A DNA stretch of 44,169 nt from the NCBI GenBank assembly GCA_904395885.1, contig CAJFOF010000011.1:1-44169 (forward strand), given 5' to 3'. Below the pieces are notes generated by a model. That model did not search any database, was not told the DNA's origin, and saw nothing but the letters and a program-made list of their open reading frames with translations. The DNA comes from an uncultured Lachnospiraceae bacterium. Lineage in GTDB: Bacteria > Bacillota > Clostridia > Lachnospirales > Lachnospiraceae. Within the stretch, counting starts at the first letter, position 1. Every line of letters starts with the position of its first letter. The position numbers and the translations under genes were made by a program. Below, in pieces: positions 16,658-24,876 of this stretch.

Positions 16658-16684
16658 GAGAGCCGTGCAGTTTGCACGGCTCTC
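16658..16684. terminator. Hairpin between spoVAE and PBP1A genes
   Basis: GAGAGCCGTGCA (16658-16669) pairs with TGCACGGCTCTC (16673-16684), 12 bp with a 3-base loop. The T tract is poor on both strands, but placement between converging genes supports a terminator role. Confidence 0.7.
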
Positions 16685-16700
16685 TGCTTCCTGTCAATAT

Positions 16701-19418
16701 TTAATGAACACCTGGTCCGTATTCTTCCGGCACAGTCCCGATAATAACGGGATTGGTCTGGACATAACCGGGCCCCAGCGGTGATACAGTGCTGCTTTCT
16801 GTCGGATCTGTCGTGGAGGTATCCTCCCCTGAGGAATCCGAAGGCTGGGTAAAGATTGTAGAAAGGTCCGTATGGATGTTGCAGTATCCTGGAATACCGA
16901 AAGCAGAGTCGTCTGTACTGCCTTCTGCATCCTGAGGAATCGACATACATACTTTAGAACGCTTTTCCGGACAATACTCAGTCGGTTTCATGCCGGAGGC
17001 GGCGCAGACAGTTACAACAACATGCTTATCGCAGACCTCAGTAGGAACAGTTCCCTTGGCAAAGTATTCCGTATAGACGGCATTTCCTCGGGGATCATTG
17101 TCACAGACACCTTCCACAGCCAGCTTGCCGGATTTCCGGCAGATCTGAGCCGTTTCGATACTATCCGGAACGGCAAAGCCGGGATCGGACAGCCCTTCGT
17201 GAACCCGTTCCATGATCTTTCTCCAAATATCTTTATGGAAGGAAGTTCCGCCATTGCCACTCAGGGTCTGGTTATTATCACAACCGCCCCAGATGCCGGC
17301 AGTGTAGTAAGGCGTGAAGCCTACAAACCAGATATCGTTGTTGGAAGTAGTCGTACCGCTCTTTCCAGCTACAGACATATTGCTCAGCCGCGCTCTGGTA
17401 CTGGTTGAATTGATTGTCGCCCCCGGACGGGCAAAGCTGCTGACCGTCTGGACGGATTCTGCCATAGCGTCCGTCAGTAAAAATGCGGTAGAGTCTTTCA
17501 GAGCCCGGTGAGTCTCCGGCTCATTGTCCAACAGGACCTTGCCGTCATGATCCAGGATCTTTGTAAAAAAGATCGGTTCTGTGTAGACGCCGCCGTTTGC
17601 GATAGCAGCGAAGGCGCTGGTCAATTCCAGATTGGAAACACCATCCGTAATACCGCCTAATGCTGTAGCTGGGTTTAAGTCCGTGGAGGTAAGAGTGGAT
17701 ATCCCGAGATTTTTTGCATACTCCACACCTAATTCCGGCGTCACCGTCTCCACAAGGCACCGAACTGCCACAATATTCATGGAGAAGACGATACCGCTGC
17801 GGATGTTGGCATACCCCTGATACTTGCCAAGGTTGTACCAGTTCCGGAACGTTTTGCTACCGATCGTATAAGGCGCATCGTAATAAACGGTTCCGAGAGT
17901 GGCGCCGCAGGCATCCAGAGCCGGAGCAAAGGCCGTGATCACTTTGAAAGTAGATCCGGGCTGACGCAGGGTATTGGTAGCCCGGTTCAGAGTCAGGCTG
18001 GCAGTTTTTTCACCCCGGCCTCCGCTGATGGCTTTCACTTCTCCTGTAGCCTGATCCATAATAACAAAGGAAGCCTGGGGCTGGAGAGTCGTCTGCATCC
18101 GTTCTCCGATGATCTCATCGCCGTCCTGAAGAATATAAGCCTTGAAGGCTTCTACATCCTGGGCAACGGCCTCCTCGGATTCATACAATCCGGTATAATT
18201 GTCCTTGACCACATCTCTGTGGTATTTTTTCATGGTTTCTTCCGAATAGTGTTCAGTAGTTCCATCGGCATGGGTGACGGAAAGCCTGTATTCTACGGAA
18301 TATTTGGCAACTGTATAGTTGTCCGGATTGTTAATCTCCTCATCGACGATGGCTTGGATTGACGGATCCTGGGTTGTGTAGATGGTAAGCCCGCCGCCGT
18401 AGAGAAGGTTGTGGGCCTGGGTCTCTGAATAGCCCAGTTTTTCCATCAGAGCTTCCTGAACCTGCTCTGTGAGTTCGTCGGTGAAATAGCTGTAATGAGT
18501 GTCCGATTCTTTGGTGGTGAGATCTACAGTCTGAATCCGGGAATAGACATCATCTGCCAGAGCCTCTTCCTGTTCTTCCTGGGTGATATAACCCTGTTCT
18601 TTCATATACTGAAGAATTATCTTGCGCTTTTCGGCATTGTTCTCAGGATGAGCGATAGGGTCATAGTAGGAAGGCTTCTGGGTGATCCCGGCGATAACTG
18701 TGGCTTCCGACAGGGTAAGCTCAGATACTTCCTTACCGAAATACCGCCGTGCAGCTACTTTGACGCCAAGGGTATTGTTTCCCAGATTGATGGTATTCAG
18801 ATAATCGGTTATAATTTTCTGTTTGGCTGCAGTCTTGTCCGGTCCAAGTGATTTTTCGAGCTGCACAGCAAGGTATTGTTCCTGAAACTTTCGTTCCAGT
18901 TTAGCGGCAAAAGTAGATTCATTGCCACCCTTAAATACATTATTTTTGATTAACTGCTGGGTAATAGTGGAGCCGCCCCCCATATTATTGCCCGTAAGTA
19001 CGCCTACTGCGGCGCGCAGAATGGAACGGATGTCGATACCGTCGTGTTCCCAAAAACGGGCGTCTTCGATAGCGACGAAGGCATCGATCAGATCCTGAGG
19101 AAGCTCATCGTAGGTAGCAGCCTCCCGGTTGGAACCTTCCATGACCAGAGTGTCGGTCAGATTACCTGCGCTGTCATATACTTTAGTAGCAAAACCACTG
19201 GGACCGAAGCTGTTGGGATCAATTTCAGGAGCATTGTCAATGATTCCCTTTATCATCCCAAAGCCTGCGCTGGCGGCTGTGATTACCAATACTGCAGCGG
19301 CAATGAACAAAAGCCGGAAGATCGTCAGAGTGACCCGGGTTTTGTATCGTGCAGATTTGGAATGAACCGCTTTTAAATTGCGCTCAGTGGCTGCTCTTCC
19401 ATAGTTGTTAAAGTTCAT
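16701..19418 (-). CDS. Class A penicillin-binding protein (PBP1A type)
   Basis: A bifunctional peptidoglycan synthase, 905 residues, anchored by one span (about residues 31-52). The glycosyltransferase (GT51) domain has the catalytic Glu in AIEDARFWEHDG (E118) and GGSTITQQLIKN. The transpeptidase domain has the SxxK motif in PGSTFK (about residue 487), SMN, and the KSGT triad member at about residue 687. A long C-terminal tail beyond the transpeptidase contains several Cys pairs and ends in a Ser/Thr/Pro/Gly-rich stretch. The start follows AGGAGG. It is read from a strong minus-strand sigma-A promoter and is monocistronic. Confidence 0.95.
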   Translation of the reverse strand: MNFNNYGRAATERNLKAVHSKSARYKTRVTLTIFRLLFIAAAVLVITAASAGFGMIKGIIDNAPEIDPNSFGPSGFATKVYDSAGNLTDTLVMEGSNREAATYDELPQDLIDAFVAIEDARFWEHDGIDIRSILRAAVGVLTGNNMGGGSTITQQLIKNNVFKGGNESTFAAKLERKFQEQYLAVQLEKSLGPDKTAAKQKIITDYLNTINLGNNTLGVKVAARRYFGKEVSELTLSEATVIAGITQKPSYYDPIAHPENNAEKRKIILQYMKEQGYITQEEQEEALADDVYSRIQTVDLTTKESDTHYSYFTDELTEQVQEALMEKLGYSETQAHNLLYGGGLTIYTTQDPSIQAIVDEEINNPDNYTVAKYSVEYRLSVTHADGTTEHYSEETMKKYHRDVVKDNYTGLYESEEAVAQDVEAFKAYILQDGDEIIGERMQTTLQPQASFVIMDQATGEVKAISGGRGEKTASLTLNRATNTLRQPGSTFKVITAFAPALDACGATLGTVYYDAPYTIGSKTFRNWYNLGKYQGYANIRSGIVFSMNIVAVRCLVETVTPELGVEYAKNLGISTLTSTDLNPATALGGITDGVSNLELTSAFAAIANGGVYTEPIFFTKILDHDGKVLLDNEPETHRALKDSTAFLLTDAMAESVQTVSSFARPGATINSTSTRARLSNMSVAGKSGTTTSNNDIWFVGFTPYYTAGIWGGCDNNQTLSGNGGTSFHKDIWRKIMERVHEGLSDPGFAVPDSIETAQICRKSGKLAVEGVCDNDPRGNAVYTEYFAKGTVPTEVCDKHVVVTVCAASGMKPTEYCPEKRSKVCMSIPQDAEGSTDDSAFGIPGYCNIHTDLSTIFTQPSDSSGEDTSTTDPTESSTVSPLGPGYVQTNPVIIGTVPEEYGPGVH

Positions 19419-19440
19419 GGAAAACCTCCTTTACCGGTAC

Positions 19441-19469
19441 ATTATAGCAAAATTTACCAGACAATTCAA
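19441..19469 (-). promoter_or_regulatory. Sigma-A promoter of PBP1A gene
   Basis: On the minus strand, TTGAAT (19469-19464), a 17-bp gap, TATAAT (19446-19441). The start codon follows within 23 bases, so the leader is very short. Confidence 0.75.
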
Positions 19470-19500
19470 CTGAAGTTTGTGTGACGTTTTTATGAAGGTA

Positions 19501-19529
19501 TTGTATCTCAAAGGACTCTCTGGTATACT
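19501..19529 (+). promoter_or_regulatory. Sigma-A promoter of yigZ-like gene
   Basis: TTGTAT (19501-19506), a 17-bp gap, TATACT (19524-19529), about 50 bases before the start codon. Divergent from the PBP1A promoter. Confidence 0.65.
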
Positions 19530-19579
19530 GAAAAACAGGCATTGCCTTCAGGCGGCCGGGTGAGATCAGGAGGTTTAAA

Positions 19580-20260
19580 ATGGGCGAAAAGAAAGAACAA
19601 GACAGAAAACAACTGGAGCGATACCGGATCCTTTACAAGGGCGGTACCGGTGAGATTGTGGAGAAAAAATCCCGTTTCATCGCCTGCACCCGCCCGGTAT
19701 CTTCCGAAGAAGAGGCGCTGGCATTTGTTGAAGAGATAAGAAAGAAGTACTGGGATGCCAGACATCACTGTTGGGCATATGTCATTGGCGAGAGAGGGGA
19801 GCAGATGCGCTGCAGCGATGACGGGGAACCCAGCCAAACGGCCGGAAAACCGATGCTGGATGTGCTACTGGGATCAGAGATCCGGAATATCTGTCTGGTA
19901 GTGACCAGGTATTTCGGCGGAATCCTTCTGGGAACAGGAGGACTGGTTCGGGCATACCAAGGGGCTGCCAAGGCGGGGCTGGAAAACAGCGTTGCCGTAG
20001 AGAAGCAATTGGCAGAAAAGGTGCGGGTCACCACAGATTATAACGGTGTCGGAAAGATTCAGTATCTGGCTGCCCAGGCCGGCATTATGACCCTGGAAAG
20101 CGAGTATACGGACAAAGTTCAACTGGTTTTTCTTGCGCCTGAGGCTGAAATGACAAAGTTTCGTTCTGATATTACCGAGGGAACAGGGGGGCGCGCCAAG
20201 ATCGAGTCGGAAGGCTGGCTCTATTACGGGATGCTTGGAAAGGAAGTGCTTCTTTTCTGA
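19580..20260 (+). CDS. YigZ/IMPACT family protein (UPF0029)
   Basis: A 226-residue cytoplasmic protein of the YigZ/YvyE group, related to the eukaryotic translational regulator IMPACT. The N-terminal domain carries the family core: HHCWAYVIG, the SDDGEPSQTAGKPML stretch and TRYFGGILLGTGGLVRAY. The C-terminal part (about residues 145-226) is the ferredoxin-like DUF1949 domain. The bacterial function is not settled. AGGAGG is 8 bases upstream of the ATG. Confidence 0.93.
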   Translation: MGEKKEQDRKQLERYRILYKGGTGEIVEKKSRFIACTRPVSSEEEALAFVEEIRKKYWDARHHCWAYVIGERGEQMRCSDDGEPSQTAGKPMLDVLLGSEIRNICLVVTRYFGGILLGTGGLVRAYQGAAKAGLENSVAVEKQLAEKVRVTTDYNGVGKIQYLAAQAGIMTLESEYTDKVQLVFLAPEAEMTKFRSDITEGTGGRAKIESEGWLYYGMLGKEVLLF

Positions 20261-20268
20261 AAAAGCCC

Positions 20269-20297
20269 TTGCAATCCCCAAAAACCGATGCTATACT
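20269..20297 (+). promoter_or_regulatory. Sigma-A promoter of typA
   Basis: TTGCAA (20269-20274), a 17-bp gap, TATACT (20292-20297), about 68 bases before the typA start. Confidence 0.65.
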
Positions 20298-20364
20298 AGG
20301 TACTCGTGATATGACAGAAGTAAGATTACTCTATAAATAGGATAGAATAAGGAATGATAGACGG

Positions 20365-22194
20365 ATGAAAATTAAGAGAGAAGATGTAAGGAACATTGCG
20401 ATCATTGCCCATGTCGATCACGGCAAGACGACACTGGTAGATAATTTGCTAAAACAGAGCGGTGTTTTCCGCGCGAATCAGGAAGTCGTGGAGAGGGTAA
20501 TGGATTCCAACGACATTGAGAGGGAGAGAGGAATCACAATCCTTTCCAAGAACACCGCAGTTACTTATAAAGGCACTAAGATCAATATCATCGATACTCC
20601 AGGCCATGCCGATTTTGGAGGCGAGGTAGAGCGGGTTTTAAAGATGGTAAACGGTGTAATTCTGGTAGTAGATGCTTATGAGGGCGTTATGCCTCAGACG
20701 AAATTCGTGCTGAAAAAAGCTCTGGAGCTGGATCTCTACGTGATCGTCTGCATCAACAAGATTGACCGGCCGGAAGCACGGCCGCTGGAGGTCGTGGATG
20801 AGACGCTGGAACTTTTTATGGATCTGGATGCCTCAGACGAACAGCTTGAGTGTCCCTTCCTGTTTGCATCGGCCAGAGATGGTTACGCAAAGAAGGATCT
20901 GGACGATCCCAACGTGGATATGGCGCCGCTGTTCGAGACGATCTTAGAATATATTCCTGCGCCGGAAGGTGATCCGGATGCACCGGTTCAGACACTGATC
21001 AGCACAATCGACTACAATGAGTACGTGGGCCGGATCGGCATTGGAAAGGTGGACAACGGCAAGCTGGCGGTCAATCAGGAATGTGTTCTGGTAAACCACC
21101 ACGATCCGGATAAATTCAAGAAAATCAAGATCGGCAAGCTCTATGAGTTTGACGGTTTGAACCGGGTAGAAGTGAAGGAGGCCAATATCGGAGCTATTGT
21201 GGCCATTTCAGGTATTCCGGAGATTCATATCGGAGATACCATCTGTTCTGTAGATCATCCGGATCCCATTCCCTTCCAGAAGATATCGGAGCCGACGATT
21301 TCTATGTATTTTATGGTCAACGACAGCCCGCTGGCAGGCCAGGAGGGAAAATATATTACCTCCCGCCATATCAGGGACCGTCTGTTCAGAGAGCTGAATA
21401 CCGACGTCAGCCTGAGGGTGGAGGAGACCGATTCTCCGGACTGCTTTAAAGTCTCCGGAAGGGGTGAACTTCATCTGTCGGTCCTGATCGAGAACATGCG
21501 CCGGGAGAACTTTGAGTTTGCAGTCAGCAAAGCGGAGGTTATCTATAAGTACAATGAAAGAAACCAGAAGCTTGAGCCTATGGAGATCGCCTATGTGGAC
21601 GTGCCGGAAGATTTTACCGGCGTTGTGATCCAGAAGCTGACCTCCAGAAAGGGAGAGCTGCAGGGCATGAGTCCCATTTCCGGCGGCTATACCAGACTGG
21701 AATTTTCGATTCCGTCCAGAGGGCTGATTGGTTACCGGGGAGAATTCCTGACCGACACCAAAGGAAACGGAATTATTAATACAGTGTTTGAGGGGTATGG
21801 ACCGTATAAGGGAGACCTGACATATCGCCCCACAGGGTCTCTGATTGCCTATGAAGCGGGGGAAGCTATCACTTATGGCCTGTACAATGCCCAGGAACGA
21901 GGGATTCTTTTTATCGGACCGGGGACAAAAGTGTATTCCGGTATGGTCGTGGGACAGAACCCGAAAGCAGAGGATATCGAGATCAATGTCTGCAAAACGA
22001 AAAAACTGACTAACACCCGTTCCTCCAGCGCTGACGAGGCGTTAAGGCTGACACCGCCCAAGATTATGAGCCTGGAGCAGTGCCTGGAATTTATTGACAC
22101 CGATGAGCTGCTGGAGATCACACCGAAAAGTCTGCGAATCCGCAAAAAGATCCTGGATCCAATGCTCAGAAAAAGAGCAGGTTTTAAGAAATAA
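20365..22194 (+). CDS. typA: Ribosome-associated GTPase TypA/BipA
   Basis: A 609-residue translational GTPase related to EF-G that binds the ribosome and affects 50S assembly and stress growth. G1 is AHVDHGKTTL (about residues 15-24), G2 lies in the ERGITI stretch, G3 is DTPGHADFGG, G4 is NKID. Domains II, III, V and the BipA-specific C-terminal domain follow; the length is normal. No clear Shine-Dalgarno is visible right before the ATG (AATGATAGACGG), so initiation may be weak. A terminator follows. Confidence 0.97.
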   Translation: MKIKREDVRNIAIIAHVDHGKTTLVDNLLKQSGVFRANQEVVERVMDSNDIERERGITILSKNTAVTYKGTKINIIDTPGHADFGGEVERVLKMVNGVILVVDAYEGVMPQTKFVLKKALELDLYVIVCINKIDRPEARPLEVVDETLELFMDLDASDEQLECPFLFASARDGYAKKDLDDPNVDMAPLFETILEYIPAPEGDPDAPVQTLISTIDYNEYVGRIGIGKVDNGKLAVNQECVLVNHHDPDKFKKIKIGKLYEFDGLNRVEVKEANIGAIVAISGIPEIHIGDTICSVDHPDPIPFQKISEPTISMYFMVNDSPLAGQEGKYITSRHIRDRLFRELNTDVSLRVEETDSPDCFKVSGRGELHLSVLIENMRRENFEFAVSKAEVIYKYNERNQKLEPMEIAYVDVPEDFTGVVIQKLTSRKGELQGMSPISGGYTRLEFSIPSRGLIGYRGEFLTDTKGNGIINTVFEGYGPYKGDLTYRPTGSLIAYEAGEAITYGLYNAQERGILFIGPGTKVYSGMVVGQNPKAEDIEINVCKTKKLTNTRSSSADEALRLTPPKIMSLEQCLEFIDTDELLEITPKSLRIRKKILDPMLRKRAGFKK

Positions 22195-22217
22195 AGGCAG
22201 TTAAGAAGAAAAAAGAG

Positions 22218-22254
22218 AGAATCCTGTCGAGATGTTCTTCAGGATTCTTTTTTT
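22218..22254 (+). terminator. Terminator of typA
   Basis: AGAATCCTG (22218-22226) pairs with CAGGATTCT (22240-22248), followed by a run of T residues. Confidence 0.88.
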
Positions 22255-22334
22255 ATTCCGTCATAAGCTCTTCTTTTCTCTCATAGACTTATTATGTGCT
22301 ACGAAGCAAAAATAGAGGTTGCCGTCAGGATAGG

Positions 22335-22346
22335 CCGTTTGAGCGG
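22335..22346. repeat. Palindrome copy 1 flanking SSB-like gene
   Basis: CCGTTTGAGCGG, a near palindrome 34 bases before the SSB-like start codon. It also lies inside a larger inverted repeat (GTTGCCG at 22318-22324 with CGGCAAC at 22344-22350). A close relative occurs downstream of the gene at 23019-23030. Confidence 0.4.
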
Positions 22347-22379
22347 CAACAAATAAAGGGTGAGAAGAGGAGAAATACT

Positions 22380-23006
22380 ATGTCAGAAAAAGTGATTGAA
22401 AACAACAGGGTCAGCGTTATCGGCACCATTGTGTCCGGTTTCGTCTTTAGCCATGAAGTCTTTGGAGAAGGATTTTACATGGTAAACCTGTCTGTAAACA
22501 GATTGAGCGAGCAGGCTGATGTGATTCCGCTGATGGTTTCGGAGCGTCTGCTGAATGTGGAGAAGGATTACCAGGGCTGTACAGTGGAAGCCATTGGACA
22601 GTTCCGATCATATAACCGCCACGAAGGCGTTAAAAATCGCCTGGTCTTGTCTGTTTTTGTCCGGGAGATCCATTTTATGGAAGAATTTACGGATTACACG
22701 AAAACGAATCAGATTTTTTTAGATGGATATATCTGTAAACCTCCTGTATACCGGAAGACGCCGTTGGGCAGGGAGATTGCCGATCTTTTGCTGGCTGTCA
22801 ACCGTCCGTACGGAAAATCAGATTATATACCGTGTATTGCCTGGGGACGAAATGCCCGCTATGCGTCCGGATTTGAAGTGGGCATCAGAGTTCAGGTCTG
22901 GGGGAGAGTCCAGAGCCGGGAGTACACAAAAAAGATCAGTGAGACAGAATGTGAAAAGAGAGTTGCATATGAGGTGTCGATCAGTAAACTGGAGTGCGCT
23001 GAATAG
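22380..23006 (+). CDS. SSB-like protein with two OB folds
   Basis: A 208-residue protein whose two halves both look like single-stranded DNA-binding (OB) domains. The first covers about residues 8-105 (begins NRVSVIGTIVSG). The second covers about 112-207 (begins IFLDGYICKPP) and holds the SSB-type IADLLLAVNR and YIPCIAWGRNA motifs. The acidic C-terminal tip of normal SSB is absent. A role in replication or repair is likely, but its partner is unknown. The ATG at 22380 follows GAGGAG; an open frame reaches back to 22296 without a ribosome binding site. It is flanked on both sides by similar palindromes. Confidence 0.8.
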   Translation: MSEKVIENNRVSVIGTIVSGFVFSHEVFGEGFYMVNLSVNRLSEQADVIPLMVSERLLNVEKDYQGCTVEAIGQFRSYNRHEGVKNRLVLSVFVREIHFMEEFTDYTKTNQIFLDGYICKPPVYRKTPLGREIADLLLAVNRPYGKSDYIPCIAWGRNARYASGFEVGIRVQVWGRVQSREYTKKISETECEKRVAYEVSISKLECAE

Positions 23007-23018
23007 GTGAAAAATCCA

Positions 23019-23030
23019 CCGCTTAAGCGG
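23019..23030. repeat. Palindrome copy 2 flanking SSB-like gene
   Basis: CCGCTTAAGCGG is a perfect 12-bp palindrome that differs from the copy at 22335-22346 at two positions. It lies 17 bases before the -35 box of the next promoter, so it may be an operator. Confidence 0.4.
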
Positions 23031-23047
23031 CAGACCCTATGTAACAG

Positions 23048-23076
23048 TTGCATTTGCAGACAATCTATGCTATTAT
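23048..23076 (+). promoter_or_regulatory. Sigma-A promoter of CobA-like gene
   Basis: TTGCAT (23048-23053), a 17-bp gap, TATTAT (23071-23076), 47 bases before the start codon at 23123. Confidence 0.65.
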
Positions 23077-23122
23077 TAGTCGAAGCTTTACGGCGTCGAA
23101 GAGAAACACGAGGTGGGATAAG

Positions 23123-23608
23123 ATGGAAAAGGGAACAGTTCAGATCATTTACGGTTCTGGAAGGGGAAAAAGTTCTTTAGCTTTAGGAAGATGTATAGAT
23201 GCAATTTCCAAGGGAAAAACTGCGATTATTATTCAGTTTCTAAAAGGAAATCTGAATGCCGACCGTCTGGCTGTCATTGACCGTTTAGAGCCGGAACTGC
23301 AGGTTTTCCGGTTTGAGAAATCTGTGGAATCCTTTGCAAATCTCAGTGAGGAAGAAAAAGCAAAAGAATTGATGAATATCCATAACGGCTTAAATTATGC
23401 TAAAAAGGTAATGACTACAGGCGAATGCGATTTTCTGGTTCTGGACGAGGTTTTAGGCCTGGTCGATCAAAATATTGTATCAGTAGAGGAACTCCACAAA
23501 CTTCTTTCGGCCAGGGAGGAATCCATGAGCCTGGTGCTGACAGGAACGGTTTTGCCGGAAGGGCTGAAACAGGAAGCAGATGTCATCACCCATTTAGATG
23601 AAGGTTAG
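23123..23608 (+). CDS. CobA/BtuR-like P-loop ATPase (corrinoid adenosyltransferase family)
   Basis: A 161-residue protein related to cob(I)alamin/cobyrinate adenosyltransferases of the BtuR/CobO type, which attach the adenosyl group to corrinoid. The P-loop is GSGRGKSS (residues 11-18) and the Walker B segment is CDFLVLDEVLG. It is shorter than typical BtuR (about 175-200 residues), and no other cobalamin gene is nearby, so a different role is possible. The ATG at 23123 follows AGGTGG; the frame stays open to 23048 but that part overlaps the promoter. Confidence 0.75.
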   Translation: MEKGTVQIIYGSGRGKSSLALGRCIDAISKGKTAIIIQFLKGNLNADRLAVIDRLEPELQVFRFEKSVESFANLSEEEKAKELMNIHNGLNYAKKVMTTGECDFLVLDEVLGLVDQNIVSVEELHKLLSAREESMSLVLTGTVLPEGLKQEADVITHLDEG

Positions 23609-23611
23609 AGA

Positions 23612-23640
23612 TTGACAAGAAATGGGAATAATGATAGTAT
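23612..23640 (+). promoter_or_regulatory. Sigma-A promoter of lysine riboswitch-dapAB
   Basis: TTGACA (23612-23617), a 17-bp gap, TAGTAT (23635-23640). It starts 4 bases after the stop of the CobA-like gene. Confidence 0.8.
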
Positions 23641-23649
23641 AAATTTAAG

Positions 23650-23928
23650 GACGACAAGTAGAGGTTGCGTTGATCAAGAGTAGCTGCCGGATGCATCGGG
23701 TGCGAGGGAAGGCAGAAGAAAGGGTGATACGCCGAAGGAACGGTATTCCGAGATGCCGGATCCTGGGCGCAGGATGAATAATTCTGCGACTGTCATTGTT
23801 ATGAGCAATTAGACGCAGACGCCTGCTTTCAGGCTGTTTGGCAGAATGCAGAGACAATGGGGAGCTACTTAAAGAAGAGAAGAAGGAACTCGTACTTTAA
23901 GGGCTGACTTGGTTGTCAGTCCTTTTTT
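23650..23928 (+). promoter_or_regulatory. Lysine riboswitch (L box) with terminator
   Basis: The aptamer spans about 23650-23875 and carries the conserved L-box elements: GTAGAGGTTGCG near 23659, AGAGTAG near 23680, GGGTGATACGCCGAAG near 23723, CTGTCATTG near 23791 and GGGAGCTACTT near 23861. The expression platform is a terminator hairpin, GGGCTGAC (23901-23908) with GTCAGTCC (23915-23922), followed by six T residues. In this class lysine binding promotes termination, so dapA-dapB would be turned off when lysine is plentiful. Confidence 0.96.
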
Positions 23929-23991
23929 GATTCCTGATCGCTGGATATCGGCGTTAAGGGCGGAACACAGAGAATATAAGGAGGAAAGGAT

Positions 23992-24876
23992 ATGGCAATT
24001 TTTGAGGGCGCAGGCGTAGCGCTGGTAACTCCCATGAGGGAAGATGGCTCGATTCATTATGAGAAACTGAGAGAACTGGTAGAATTTCAGATTGCAGGCG
24101 GGACGGATGCCATTATCGTATGCGGTACTACAGGAGAAGCATCCGCAATGACTCATGAAGAACATATCGAGACGGTGCGCTTCGTATGTGAGGTGACAAA
24201 TCACAGGATACCTGTCATAGCAGGGACAGGATCTAACTGGACGGAAACGGCAATCTATCTGTCAAAAGAAGCAGAGGCGGCCGGGGCCGATGGCCTTCTT
24301 CTGGTATCTCCCTATTACAATAAAGCGACTCAAAAGGGGTTGATCGCTCATTTTACAGCGGTGGCAGAAGCAGTGACCCTCCCGATTATTCTGTACAACA
24401 TCCCTGGGAGGACTGGCGTAAATATTGCTCCTCAGACGATCGCTACACTTTGCAGAAACGTAAAGAACATTGTGGGTGTAAAAGAGGCCAGTGGAAACTT
24501 TTCCAATATTGCCACCCTCATGAGTATGGCGGGCGACTGTGTGGACCTGTATTCAGGAAACGATGATCAGATTGTTCCATTGCTGGCTTTGGGTGGAAAG
24601 GGTGTGATCTCAGTTCTGTCCAATGTAGCCCCCCAAAAGGCCCATGATATCTGTGCGTCGTATTTCAAAGGGGATGTAAAAGAGAGCTGCAGACTCCAGC
24701 TGGAGGCAATTCCCCTGGTGACGGAACTGTTTAGCGAGGTGAATCCGATTCCCGTCAAGGCGGCATTAAACTTAATGGGAAGGGAGGCAGGACCGCTGAG
24801 ACTTCCACTTACTGAGATGGAACCGGAACATTTGACAAAATTAAAGAAAGCGATGGAGGACTACGGACTGATATGA
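23992..24876 (+). CDS. dapA: 4-hydroxy-tetrahydrodipicolinate synthase
   Basis: Condenses pyruvate with aspartate semialdehyde, the first committed step to diaminopimelate and lysine. The 294-residue TIM barrel has GTTGEASAMTHEE (about residues 44-56), the catalytic Tyr in ILYNIPGRTG (about 134) and the Schiff-base Lys in VGVKEASG (about 162). GGAGG precedes the start. It sits directly under a lysine riboswitch, and its stop overlaps the dapB start by 4 bases. In spore formers the product also feeds dipicolinic acid synthesis, which fits the spoVA genes in this window only as general context. Confidence 0.97.
   Translation: MAIFEGAGVALVTPMREDGSIHYEKLRELVEFQIAGGTDAIIVCGTTGEASAMTHEEHIETVRFVCEVTNHRIPVIAGTGSNWTETAIYLSKEAEAAGADGLLLVSPYYNKATQKGLIAHFTAVAEAVTLPIILYNIPGRTGVNIAPQTIATLCRNVKNIVGVKEASGNFSNIATLMSMAGDCVDLYSGNDDQIVPLLALGGKGVISVLSNVAPQKAHDICASYFKGDVKESCRLQLEAIPLVTELFSEVNPIPVKAALNLMGREAGPLRLPLTEMEPEHLTKLKKAMEDYGLI

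Noticed and set aside
22218-22379. Possible small RNA gene between typA and the SSB-like gene
   Set aside because: Apart from the typA terminator and one inverted repeat there is no second promoter-terminator pair.
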